A stretch of 64,000 nt of DNA from Tillus elongatus (Eukaryota; Arthropoda; Insecta; Coleoptera; Cleridae). The position numbers and the translations under genes were made by a program. The stretch is from assembly GCA_964006375.1 (NCBI GenBank), contig OZ023265.1, forward strand, positions 118,464,858 to 118,528,857, given 5' to 3'. The notes beneath the pieces were generated by a model. It saw nothing but the letters and a program-made list of their open reading frames with translations. It was not told the origin of the DNA and did no database searches. Shown here piece after piece: positions 53,286 to 64,000 of the stretch (the first letter of the stretch is position 1; every line of letters starts with the position of its first letter).

Positions 53286-54117
53286 TCACATAGCTATGAT
53301 TATTTACTCTCCTCGTAAAGGCATTCTCATGAAATGAATTTAGGGTCCCTAACTTGACCAAAAAGAAAATATTCGTATTTCTGTACCCAAATATCTCAAT
53401 TCATTGGAAAGTTATTGCGCCTGCTGACAAACAGATGTACAGTCCGACAGACCAACCTACAGACAGATTTAAAAAATTCGTTCCAGAATCAAGTTTTCTA
53501 TATTTTGATAATTTTTACCACGTTTTCGCAAAACAAGGTTCGAAATTTCTGTCACCGATATTCCACCCTCACACATTCTATCTCTAATTTAATTTCAGCG
53601 CAGTATACGAGATGTTTGATGAGCTTAACTGTGAAATGTGCTATGGATCTACAGTGGTATGGAACTGGCGAATTATCTGATCCAGAGCCTATCAGATTAT
53701 TTCATTCTCATTTCTTTAATTATATACATGTCTAATAGAGGGATACAAAGAAGGCGATCGTGTTTCATGTGCCAGTTTGAACTTTTGTTAACGATTTTTT
53801 TTAATATCTACAGTAAGGAGGGTGAGTGGAATGAAAATATGCGAAATATCAAAGTAGTCTTAGGATTTTTAAATTTTGTATTCCTACTCAGTTTTTCTTT
53901 CCGATTATCTTTTCTTAACAACATTTTTTCATATCTTCTAGAGAAAATGCACTTTACAAGTGTAAAAAATTAGTCTTTTGTGAATTTCCAAGCCATACTT
54001 GATTTTTGAACATTAAAATTATGACACAAATTATTTTCTATTCTAGCAGGGCTTATTCCCAGAAAATGAAGTTTAAACTCAAAAAATTACGGTCTCTTTC
54101 ACCTATTAATGCGTTGA
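53286..54117. other. Spacer, nothing supported
   Basis: Overlapping ORFs (53354-53587, 53415-53735, 53638-53973) carry no recognisable motif and look like chance frames in AT-rich sequence. Confidence 0.3.
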
Positions 54118-54127
54118 TCCGGGGACA

Positions 54128-54221
<94 letters not shown>

Positions 54222-54480
54222 GTATGTGTGTGTATCACTCCAATAGCACAGAAAATAATGGTCCGATTTTGTTCAATTTTGGTTTTTCTTTCAGAAAATT
54301 TTAGTAGCTCCGAAAATACTATAGCTATTGCAACCAAATTTAGTACGCAATCTTTTGTTATAACGAGTATTCCAGGTACCAAAATCTATATTTCTAGGAT
54401 AAAAGACAAAAAGTGATACACCTTTGATTAGAAAAATTTTTAAACGTCAAAATTGATAATTCTGGTAGGCTTACTAATGC
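54118..54480 (+). mobile_element. TA-core element, copy L (TA tract and 3' block)
   Basis: (TA)n at 54130-54221, then AATAGCACAGAAAATAATGG, TCCGATTTTGTTCAATTTTG and subtype-2-like blocks to about 54480. Both ends are missing. Confidence 0.65.
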
Positions 54481-54689
54481 ATGTAGTGTGCTTTGTGAGA
54501 GAAAAATATCGCATGAAATGACTAAACAAGCTCCTAGATTTGTGTCTCAGCTGTTATTATCTTTCATTTGATTAAAATCTGTGCAAAAATCCACTTGAAA
54601 TGAAAATTGTTTGCTATAAATTAATAAAAACGGTAGAAATTTAACATAGAAGGGTACATACCTGTTAGTACACTATTATTGTCATGTTA

Positions 54690-54765
54690 AGCATAGCTCA
54701 GTGGTCGAAGCATTTGCCATCAGATAGTATAGTCGAGTTGTAATCCTAGTAGTGACTTCACCTTT
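54690..54765 (+). repeat. tRNA-derived SINE head, third family
   Basis: TAGCTCAGTGGTCGAAGC (A box like a canonical tRNA) and, 35 bases on, CGAGTTGTAATCCTAG (weak B box), followed by a T-rich stretch. A decayed head without a recognisable body. Confidence 0.5.
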
Positions 54766-54838
54766 TTGTTTGTTTTTTTTTTGTTTTTTTTTATCTCACT
54801 TTACCGTTATCTGATCAGATTGTGTAATCCTAATGATT

Positions 54839-55395
54839 TTTTGCGAATTTTTTTATGAAGAAATTCGCTAAAGAGTTTGTTTGTTTTTTTCTCTGAAACC
54901 AATTTTGCTTTTTACGGCATCGTCAGGCAAAAGATAAATTTCTCTGTGAAGCCCCAGAAAACTCTATACATCTCTAGTAAGATCAGATTGTATAATTTTT
55001 ATTTATGTTATTGGCACATTTCACGTAGAAAATTTTTTGAAATAGCGAATTTTCTCACAAAAAAGCTTTAATGAATTTTCTCTTATTCAAAGAAGATTTT
55101 GTTTCTAATTTTTGCGTAAAAGAATATTTAGGGAAGTTGTGTTAGAATATTTTTTTAATGAAATTCGTGGCTAATAATGTTTTAATGATTTTTTTATATT
55201 CTGTGTTTAAGGAAATTTTGTAAAAATATGTAATAGTTTTTCGCTTAAAATTTTTTCAACTAATTTTGGTAGAAGTATTTAGTTCGTTTTTTACTTATTC
55301 AAGTTTCATTAACTGAATGAATTTTCTTAAAGCGTTTAAAGAGTTAATTTTTATAAAATTCGCTACCATAAAACACTTACTACGTCAGATTATTT
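54839..55395 (+). mobile_element. TA-core-like element with both ends but no TA tract
   Basis: 5' hairpin end TGCGAATTTTTTTATGAAGA / AATTCGCTAAAG and 3' end AAAATTCGCTACCATAAAAC with ACTTACTACGT. The interior is an AT-rich run of several TTTT(A/G)-rich blocks without the usual conserved boxes. Confidence 0.5.
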
Positions 55396-56149
55396 TTCAT
55401 GATATACTTTCTTTCCAGAGATTAAAATAGACAGAAATATATATTACAAAAAATTCACAAGCGTTCCCACAATATTACCCTATTCCCATAATAGATAAAT
55501 TTGAATTGTAAATTTAAATCATAAATTTTATCATGCAGAAATATGGTGTAGGTTACTGCATATCTAGAAAGTCCAAATTGTGCTGTGATTCTTTTTTGTC
55601 ATTCAAATATGAAATGCAATTACAGAAACGTGAGACGTAAAACTGTGGATTGTAATAATAAGAATAAAACACAGAGAGATGGAGAACATTTCACTATGTT
55701 AGCCAAACAGTAGAGATGCACCAACCGTAGTTCCGCTCCCGGAAATAACTCTGGTCACTTCCTAACAGGGCCGAACTGGCAAAAGCTACATACTTTTAAT
55801 TTTACAAACAATCCATCTTAATAGTTGTTTTGCTAAAGTATTAGCGTTAGTTCTGTTATGACTTCAATATATAGTGTGTCCCAACTTCGATGTTCACCAT
55901 TGGCATCTCGGAAACTGTAAAAGATACAACATCGGTTAAATAAGAAAAGTTTTAGCAGATTTTGTGATCAATTCAGATGCGTTGAGAAATCAAGGCTAAC
56001 TATGGCCACTTTAGAGATATTTGAGAAAAACTAAAATTTAGCGAATTTGTTTTTGGGCCCTAGTTGAGACTTTCACTTCTTTGAGGCACTTTTTGAAGAC
56101 GCATAATTTGGCTTGAACAGTGACAACCGTTCCCTTTTGATTTTTAACT
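55396..56149. other. Spacer, nothing recognised
   Basis: No supported gene or repeat. Confidence 0.3.
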
Positions 56150-57540
56150 TACCGTCAACTGGTGCAACTTTGGCCTTTGCGGGTAACTTTGGCCCAACAA
56201 ACGTAACAAGATTTTATGTGCAGTCTCTAGACAAATGAGAGCGGTTATCACTTATTTATTGCAAGAGCCTATAGATGGCAGTACCGCCTTGACTTTCCCA
56301 AAGTTTTCTCTTGTAGTTCCTCAATTTACCACCACTACAGTGGTGCTCCGCTTTGGTAGCACTAAAACGTATATTTTTGTCTTCCAATGTTTCCTTGTAA
56401 ATGAGATAGAGTACGTAATTCAGAGCAGGAAAGTGAATTGTCTCAGTTTATGCATAATCGTTTTAACTAATTTTAATGTCATTATATTGGCTTATTGTGT
56501 GATTTACCAACTAGTGAATATTTATTACATTAGGCAAACTTTGTCCCAGGTCTTGGGGTAACTTTGGCCCAACATGGCTCTTGTGCCAAAGTTACCCCTA
56601 CCTTGTTTTTTAGGTTATTACAAAATTTTATTTAATAAAATTTCATCACACATCAGTAAACACGTGCTTCAGCTTTGTGAAAGATATAACATGATATTTG
56701 TTTGTCTACCACCAAACTCCACACTTAACCCATCGATGTGGCCCTTGTTGGCCCAACAAAGAAATTATGGCGTGGAATCCTTATAAAATAAATAAAGTCT
56801 GCTGAAGGATTGAAATTCTATGCTATTTATAAGGATGTTTCAGACTTTACTAAAAGAACCCATAAAAGGGGTTGCACATTAATATGGAGAACAACCTGAA
56901 AGCTGCATTTGAAAAATGTGGGATACCTCCACTTAACAAACAAAAACTGTTGGACCGACTGCACAGAAACCAAAATGACGTGGATAAAGATGCTGTAGGA
57001 GTCGTTCTTGTAGCAGTTGTAAAAGGAAAAAAGCTGCTTTTTGACACCAGATAGTCCTAAAAGAAAGAACAAAAAACCAGGTTCCTGTTGGTAAAAGTAT
57101 AACTGCCAAAGATGTTAAAGCAGCACTTTCATAAACAGTTTAATGAAGACAATTATTTCTGCAAAGAACATTTCCGAGTCTAAGAAGTCAACTCCTTCTA
57201 CTTCTAAAAAGGGTCCAGTTTAAAAGAGATCAAATGACAATGCTCAAACGTGTCAAATGAAGATAAGACCGATATAGTGGTAGTCTGATGAGATAAGTGA
57301 AAAATGCTCTGAGTTGGAAGAAAAACTGGAAGAATCTGGAAAAAAGTATTAAACAAAATAGTCTAAACAAGCAAGTAAATCTCAAAGACTACGCTGTAGA
57401 TTATTTTGTTATTCTGAAGTACGATGGTGTTTAATATCCAGGAAAGATTTTAGATTTAACAGATATCGGTCCGACTGTGGAATATATAGAAAAAAACAAT
57501 TTTGGCGCGTGGTCAGAAAAACAAGACTACGTAAATTATG
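56150..57540 (+). pseudogene. pogo/Tigger-type (DDE_1) transposase relic
   Basis: Fragments in order: SSHISKHVLQLCERYNMIFVC then LPPNSTLNPSMWPLL (about 56640-56745; in intact relatives LPPNxTHxxQPLD carries a catalytic Asp, here lost); then NNLKAAFEKCGIPPLNKQKLL (about 56886-56950), the usual C-terminal helix segment; then DYFVILKYDG and YPGKILDL (about 57397-57460). Stops separate them. Upstream, repeated AACTTTGGCCCAAC phrases (about 56165-56205, 56555-56600) may derive from terminal repeats. Confidence 0.75.
56555..56598. repeat. Hairpin with perfect 13-bp arms
   Basis: GGGGTAACTTTGG (56555-56567) and CCAAAGTTACCCC (56586-56598) enclose an 18-base loop. The same GTAACTTTGGCCCAAC phrase occurs at about 56190. 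Likely transposon-end sequence rather than a terminator. Confidence 0.85.
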
Positions 57541-59445
57541 AGTCCAATTTCCATTTGATCAGTTTGGTCTGAACGTGTGGAACAAGCTACCTTTATAGGC
57601 ATTGTAAAATACCTCGAACACCTAAACATTCTCAGTGATCCCCAATACAGCTTTCTTCAAAACCGATCCACGGACTATTCTGACATAAGTCACTTATTTT
57701 TGTAGTCCCGTTTTTGAAACATTTTTTATGCATTTTTGCTGTATATTTCTAAAGTAATGTGTCGGGTCTGTAATGCGGCACACTCTAATAAGCTTGCATC
57801 AAACGGATTGCCTAAACTATGCCTGTGGATATCTGGTTTTCTGAAGAAGTGCTACTTACATCTTTCTGTCGATTGTGTTTCAAATAAAGTAAAAATTGAT
57901 GCAAGTGTTCTGTTTTGGCTCCCATGCTTTTTCTTTTGAATATTTATAACATGCTGTGAACAACCAATAACTAGATCCACAGTGTTGCTGATAAGAGCAT
58001 TCTTCACGACGCGTCGTCATTGAATCACCCAATATACTCTTCTAGCTCCTTGTCAATGAGAGTCGAAATAACGAACTCCCTTAATAATAATCTGTCTACG
58101 ATTTTTAGCTAGACCTGCCTAAATATGGATATGTATAATGACTCAAAAATAGAAAATTGCATCTTATCTATGAAGAGGCCCCAGACGTTCAGATGGCTGG
58201 TAAAATACTGCCCAAAAATCCACACTCTCCAGATTATATGTAATTATTGCATAGGATCTTTGCTTATGTTTACGTCTTTCGAATTTTGCAAAAAAGTAGA
58301 AAAGTATTATCATATTAGCTTCTGACGCTGTATGAAGCACAAATACGTCCACTTTTAGAAGGTTTTCCTTATGTTTGTGTTATTGCCTCAAAGACAACCT
58401 TTTTCCTCCTAGATTATATTTAGAAACAAGCTACTAACCTAATGGGAGATCTATTACAATAAATTACTTATCTAGTCCAGAGTGAAAAGGTTGACGATCT
58501 CCGATTCTTCTATCGATATTCTCATCGTCAATGCTCCTCAGAAATTACTTCGTTAGTACCTATGCTTGCGATCTTTAATCAACAGACCCGTTTTAGTTGA
58601 AAAGCGCATGCTTTTAGTGCCAAGTCTAACAGTTAGTTATCAGTAATCGTTTTTTCCAGAACGTCTAAGCTTTGAAATGCACTCCCGGCAGACATATTTC
58701 CGAAAACATATAATCTTCAACTTATCAAGAAGTAAGTAAGCACCCATCTTGTGGCACAACAATCAAGTTTATGATGGTCTTAAAGACATATAGGCTTGAC
58801 ACATAAGCCTTGCTTTTCGTCAACTATTTCATAAAAAAACTATGCCGTGTATGCTAAAAATACAGTCGTCCTGTATCGATATCTACATAATTATTTGGCG
58901 TCTAAGATTGAATATATGTTAGTTGCAGGATTTTGTAAGTTTTTCTAATCTTTGTCTTTTAGCTACTGCTAATGCCCTTATATATAAAGAGGAAAGTTAT
59001 TTTTTTTTGGAATAGTGCATTGTGGTAGCATAACTGAATTCTGCATCTATTAGCTGCGGTAGCGCAATACCGGTAGCTAAATTTACCATTTTTTTTAGAT
59101 TAAATCTCAAAGATCAGTAACTTGTCGGTAGACCTGTAATCAACAAAACGCACTTTTTGCTCATTTGGAGGAGCTACTTAATTTTCGACTGAGAAGGACT
59201 GATGTTTCACATCTCTTGTATTTGAAATGGCACACTATTCCAGTACAATTTAATAATTTTGTTCGCAAGTTCGAATCTCTTCTGTTTTGTGGGTTTTCAA
59301 TAGTCCTGTAAAGGGTCCCGATGAAACCATGAAACAAAGCTTTAACTCACTTCTTTCGAGGCTGCCATTCATTCCCTTGTGACTTGACATGCACTACAAG
59401 AGCACGCATTAATTATCTTCAGTTTTAGTCGTCTAGGAAATTGTT
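57541..59445. other. Spacer, nothing supported
   Basis: Several short ORFs on both strands without motifs. Phrases near 58980-59100 (GTGCATTGTGGTAGCATAAC, GCTGCGGTAGCGCAATACCG) faintly recall the TA-core 3' end but are too diverged to call. Confidence 0.3.
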
Positions 59446-60852
59446 TTGCGACAAAACTGGAAAACTGCTCGAGTACAACCCGTCCCCATGAAGGGATCCA
59501 AAGCGCTTCCTAGCAACTACAGGCCTATTTCTCTCCTTTCAGTCATCTCTAAAGTGATGGAAAAGTACATAAACACTGAATTATTAAAATTTCTTAGAAA
59601 ACACAGTCTAATCCACGACAGGCAGTATGGATTCCGTCAGCGCAGATCAACTGCTGACCTCCTTTCCTTTGTCACCCATTCTTGGAACAAGTCTATGGAA
59701 CTACACGGTGAATCCCAGATTGTCGCTCTAAACATATCCAAAGCCTTAGACCAGGTCTGGCACGCAGCGCTGCTTAATAAACTACCGGCCTATGGCCTAC
59801 CACCAAAAATATGTACCTGGACAGCAAACTTCCTCTCCAACCGGAGCATTTCTGTTGTTGTGGATGGCCATTCCTCTAAACTATATCCAATTAATGCAGG
59901 AGTTCCTCAAGGTTCAGCTTTAGCTCCTACTTTGTTTCTTCTCCACATCAATGACCTCCTCTCTAGCACATCCAACCCAGTGCACAGTTACGCGGACGAC
60001 AGCACCCTCCACTCAAATATAGAATATTCTAAGCCTGTCCCTTTGGCCCAACTAGATGAGGATCGCAGACACATGGAGGGTTCTATCTCCGTGGATCTCC
60101 AAAAAATATTAGACTGGGGAAGTAGAAATATTGTACAATTCAAACCCACCAAATCAGTCTTGCTTTCTTTCTCATAAGAGATACACCAGCCCTAGACCCA
60201 TCACAATAAACAACCAAGTTATTCAAAGTAATGAGTCCTTTTCACTTGTTGGCATTTCTGTGGATCGAAATCTCAATTGGCACCAACATGTCACATCAAT
60301 TGCAGAAGCGACTGCTAAGAAATTAGGTTTCCTCTTCCGGGCTCGCAAATACTTTTCACCAGCTAATCTCTATACCTTATATACTTCACAAATAAGGCCA
60401 AACCTCGAATACTGCTCCCACATCTGGGGTGCCGCTGCCGCTTCTACACTCGCTATCCTGGACTCCATTCAGAAGAGAGCTATAGGTCTAATCGGTGACC
60501 CTACCCTCACCCAAATGCTGCCATCCCTTGCTCACCGATGTGCCGTTGGTGACCTCTCTCTCTTTTTTATAGATATCTGCACGGGCAGTGCTCAGAGGAG
60601 CTTTCTTCCATAGTTCCTCCACCTGCTGCCCCCAACAGATCTACCAGGGTAACAGAGCGAATCCACCCGTTTACTGTCCAGGTAACCAGACATAGAACAT
60701 CTTATTATGCCCGCTCTTTTGTCCCAAGGACTTCCAAGTTGTGGAATTCCTTGCCGGCACATGTTTTTCCTTCTCCTCCGAACCTCCAAACCTTCAAGTC
60801 CAAAATTAACAAGTTGCCTCTTTCCTCCTTGTCGATACCCACGGTACGATAG
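59446..60852 (+). pseudogene. LINE reverse transcriptase, 5' truncated, two frameshifts
   Basis: Frame 1 (59446-60174): NYRPISLLSVISKVMEK (about 59515), YGFRQRRSTADLL (about 59628), a motif-A stretch in which the usual catalytic F-D is replaced (ALNISKALDQVW, about 59727), GVPQGSALAPTLFLLHINDL (about 59900), YADDS (59989-60003). Frame 2 (about 60171-60560) has SLVGISVDRNLNWHQHV and SQIRPNLEYCSHIW. Frame 3 to the stop at 60850-60852 ends with FVPRTSKLWNSLPAHVFP. It starts abruptly in the RT fingers and lacks an endonuclease. Less decayed than most LINEs here, but inactive. Confidence 0.9.
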
Positions 60853-61727
60853 TATTTAGGCTGTAAGCCCTCGTGGTGTGTTGTTGTAATTTAAAAAAAC
60901 TGGCTTTATTCATCTGTGTTGTGATATGTTTTTCAAGTTGCTAATGCGACCCTGTTCCGCAAAGTAATTTGTGTGGAAAATGAAATGTAAAATAGCATCC
61001 GCGATTCTATTCAAACTACCTTTCGACCTTATTTTGACAAATAAACACAAGGGCAGCTGTGAACATAATGTGAATTAGAATCAATGTGATGACGCCTAGC
61101 GTAAAACCTAGGATAGATAGAATTACATTGTAGATTTGCAAAGTGTGTGCGGTATAATATCCTTGTTTCTTGCGCAGGACATGGTACGATGTGCTCATAA
61201 TTGTAATTAATTTAACCGTAATTAGTTGGAGTAATTAGGTTTTGATGTGTGGTGTGAGGAAGCGATTACCAGTTCACGCAAGATGAATACAGTAGGTTCT
61301 TTTAATTTTTATTGCACGATTATTAGGTTTATGAGTATAAGATATACAATTAAAAATGTTAATTGCTATAATATGATTAAACTTGCATACACATTATTCA
61401 TTTAAAAGTAAGTAACAGTTAATGAAGAGGCCAACTTAAGTTCGCCTTAACGGATATAATTATAGTTCCAATTTCTTTACTGTTTGGATAAAAATATAAT
61501 GCTACAATCATGTTCTTCGGTGTATAAAGCGTCTGTCGTATAAAATATTCATCCACCCGTATTTTTTGTAATATGTAGTAGTTATATATTTTTTGTCTAA
61601 TACCTGAGTTGTATTTATGACCAAAACAACAATAGCTATTAAGTCAAAAACAACTATTAAGACAAAAACGACGTAAACAATGTTTACAATATACATTTTG
61701 TATTCTCTAACAAATAAAAAAGCCTGG
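60853..61727. other. Spacer with LINE 3' end
   Basis: About 60 bp after the LINE stop belong to its 3' UTR. Two small minus-strand ORFs (61016-61198 and 61508-61696) encode hydrophobic, Ile/Val-rich peptides; without relatives, splice signals or upstream context they are not called. Confidence 0.3.
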
Positions 61728-62462
61728 ACGCAGCAAGTGCGTTATGGTAGTGAATTTTCATTAAAATGTTTTTAATGGCAAATATGTATTTTTTAATTAA
61801 AGCAGGCATCAAATTTGATTACCAGTATAACCTATATAGTAAAAAAGGACCATATTCCATTAAATAAGCTTTTCGACAAAACTCCCAAAAAGTTTTTTGC
61901 ATTAAAATTTACAATCAATGTTTTCATGAAAATCTATAAAAAAATTACTTATTAAACATTTATTATTATGCCTTTCACTTCTGAAACATAAAATAGAAGC
62001 TGTTCCATTTGAAACAATTGAGTTACGACGCTTTGATTTTTTTAAATTCAGTTACTATTTGAGAGCGGCCTTTATACGGCATCTCGATTTTTGTACGAAA
62101 TAATATAAACGAACACCTTTCTGAATGTGTGATTTGCACGCGACTCCGATTTCTATTGGTAAAAACGCCGTGTCACAATTTTTGATATTTGCCAAAATTG
62201 TGAAAAGTTGCAAAACAATTGAAATAACTCGAAAACAAGCATGCATTACAATTCGATGGAAAATGCAAAAATGTAATAAAATGAGGGGTGTTCGATTTAA
62301 AAAAAGAAAATTTGCATCGTCAGCGCATTATGAGCTACTTGTGTTTGTCGAAATAGTTCTTATTAGCTCAAGCTCCCTTATAATTAACGTATACAATTGT
62401 TTCTTGTATGTTGTATAATAACAGTAATATTGAGCTTTACCGTAGAAATGCGTCACCTTGTA
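61728..62462 (-). repeat. TA-core 3' end plus MITE-like repeat, copy 2
   Basis: Collinear with 47171-47925 in the same orientation: GGACGCAGCAAGTGCGTTAT at the left, GAAGCTGTTCCATTTGAAAC near 61998, ending GTAGAAATGCGTCACCTTGT. The shared joint between TA-core end and MITE shows the two move, or were duplicated, as one unit. Confidence 0.7.
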
Positions 62463-62527
62463 TATTATTATTATTACTTTATTGGCTTAAATTTTACAGT
62501 ATGTACATATACAATGAGTACACACAC

Positions 62528-62529
<2 letters not shown>

Positions 62530-62610
<81 letters not shown>

Positions 62611-63415
62611 GTGTGTAAACAAATAAAAACTGAAACTAACCCCGGATATGGGCCTTAGGGGACCTAGTTCAAACTCATTTGAAAACATATTTTTAGATTT
62701 GAAAAGTCACGGTCTTCTCATTAGCGAATTTCTTTTACGAAAATATGGACAATTAAATCATAAACACTATAACTATAACTACTGCTAAAGCATCAGAGAA
62801 GGGGTCTATTTGAAATGAATTTTTTGGAAACATTCGTGTAATATGATGGACAATAACGGTTTAAGCTGAAACTTAAGAACATACAAAAAGACAATTGCGG
62901 CGACATTTTCTCTACATAGCCCATATTCGTTTTAGGTTCCTTGCGTAAAAGTTGAGAATTTTGACGTTTAAAAGGTATCAAATTTTGAAAGTAATTTTTC
63001 TGGAATTTCTTGACCTTTTTGCGCCAAAAAACTTAGCCTTTGTCTGCAACATACAATAGACTTTGTTATCCACACAAAATATTTTGCTTTTGTGCGTTTA
63101 TCTGGTCATCAGTGGCACCCAAATATTTTTTTTCTTTAAAGGCCTATAACTTTTTTTAATTCAATTTGCAGATCTAAATTTTGGTACAAAGTCTACTTTT
63201 TGTGACGTAAACTCGTGCACCAAATTTGGCTGCCCTGGCCTTGTTATTTACAGAAATATAAAAAAAATTAAAAGGAAACACAAAACTTTTTATGAAAAAC
63301 TGAGCCGCTTTTCCTGGCTGACGAACCCATCCAAGCCATTTGCAAAGGGAAGGTACCCACCAATTTTTATCGAAATCGACCTATTATTTTTTGAGCTATC
63401 AGTGTGATACACGGT
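62530..63415 (-). mobile_element. TA-core element, copy N (5' part, then subtype-2 part)
   Basis: (TA)n 62532-62607, then GAAACTAACCCCGGATATGG, TTCTCATTAGCGAATTTCTT, followed by the subtype-2 end (about 62760-62960, AATTTTGACGTTTAAAAGG) and the inner 3' block (about 63280-63415: GACGAACCCATCCAAGCCAT, AAAATAATAGGTCG complement). The order suggests two copies joined head to tail. Confidence 0.6.
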
Positions 63416-63669
63416 TAAGGCTAAAATTTTCAACAAATTATATATAAATAAGATATATTTTCTAACAATTTTAGATGAGTGATGGTGTGACACACACATG
63501 TAGGATATCAATCTAAATAATTTGTCAAAACATATATTCGAATGATTTTAGGGAAAACCCAATCTCTAATAATGGCTTTTTAAATGTTTTACAAACCTTA
63601 ATCGCAAATGTAGAATACACTATGTTTACAGCTTGTTAATAGATTAATATAAAATTAAATAAAATAAAA
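63416..63669. other. Spacer, nothing recognised
   Basis: AT-rich with no identified feature. Confidence 0.3.
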
Positions 63670-63708
63670 AACCTGAGGAAGCCGCGCATGGAGCGGCGAA
63701 ACGTCGTT
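63670..63708 (+). ncRNA. Hammerhead-like motif with minimal stem III
   Basis: AAC (stem I), CUGAGGA (63673-63679), one extra A, stem II GCCGC-GCAUGGA-GCGGC (perfect 5 bp), GAA (63698-63700), ACGU, C17 at 63705, then GUU pairing with AAC. Stem III (AC/GU) has no loop, so a lone copy could not fold; dimers might. The extra base before stem II repeats the pattern of the 43765 motif. Confidence 0.5.
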
Positions 63709-63776
63709 AAATCAAACAAAAATGTTGTATTAATTTTTGTTTAAAAATTAAGAAGTTTCCACGAAACGAAACCCAG

Positions 63777-63970
<194 letters not shown>

Positions 63971-64000
63971 AAACAGGATTTACTATATAAAATTTGAATC

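Noticed and set aside
53354..53973. Three overlapping ORFs around 53.4-54.0 kb
   Set aside because: Different frames over the same AT-rich sequence, none with recognisable features.
56235..56561. 108-aa plus-strand ORF
   Set aside because: Overlaps probable transposon-end phrases and shows no domain; chance frame.
61016..61198. Small hydrophobic minus-strand ORF, possibly a membrane peptide
   Set aside because: No relatives, no supporting splice or promoter signals, and AT-rich sequence easily gives Ile/Leu-rich frames.

Overview
This is a eukaryotic, AT-rich, repeat-dense window, most likely from an insect. Supporting signs are a gypsy-type LTR element with an errantivirus-style env, a mariner-like element with an insect-type N-terminal transposase domain, a Penelope-like element, several non-LTR retrotransposons, tRNA-headed SINEs, and a short 56-bp GT..AG intron at the left edge. 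The order cannot be fixed from sequence alone. The only host-like coding sequence is the 3' end of a spliced gene at 1-439, and it may itself be transposon-derived. Almost everything else is mobile or virus-derived and decayed.

Layout: 1-439 spliced gene end; 1488-3720 nearly intact LINE with one stop codon and an (ATT)n tail; 4590-6475 a SINE split by a 1.5-kb hAT element with a perfect 8-bp target duplication, the hAT itself split by a TA-core element; 8500-16070 decayed LINEs, SINEs and a 1.2-kb inverted repeat; 16301-24493 a degenerate errantivirus-like element (LTR-gag-pol-env-LTR) whose integrase is split by another TA-core element; 24494-26763 a mariner-like element with about 230-bp inverted repeats and a nested fold-back; 28371-37196 an approximately 8.8-kb virus-derived island; 37197-38561 a Penelope-like element; 38850-44550 LINE and SINE remnants, satellites and hammerhead-like motifs; 44553-49010 nested TA-core elements; 50577-53285 SINE inside LINE, with a second LINE piece and a MITE nested; 56150-57540 a pogo/Tigger-type transposase relic; 59446-60852 a LINE; 61728 to the end, more repeats.

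The strongest candidate for something undescribed is the island at 28371-37196. Imperfect inverted ends bound it. It carries a FtsK/HerA (A32-like) packaging-ATPase fragment of Maverick/adintovirus type, a KilA-N/MSV199/DUF3627-type gene plus two inverted partial copies, two uninterrupted orphan ORFs (264 and 144 aa, the second membrane-anchored and secreted-looking), a GC-rich block, TGACGTCA palindromes and a mirrored 20-bp satellite. The second candidate is a set of hammerhead-ribozyme-like motifs. These include a 312-bp tandem repeat carrying a core in each unit (retrozyme-like, 40522-41150) and a well-formed type I motif with a two-part stem I at 48696-48766.

A third theme is one repeat family, here called TA-core elements, present at least a dozen times. 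Each full copy has a hairpin-forming 5' end, a (TA)n tract at a fixed internal site, and a 3' end with an inverted copy of the 5' terminus followed by a small hairpin. This layout resembles non-autonomous Helentron-type (HINE/DINE-1-like) elements, and it explains most of the long TA microsatellites in the window.
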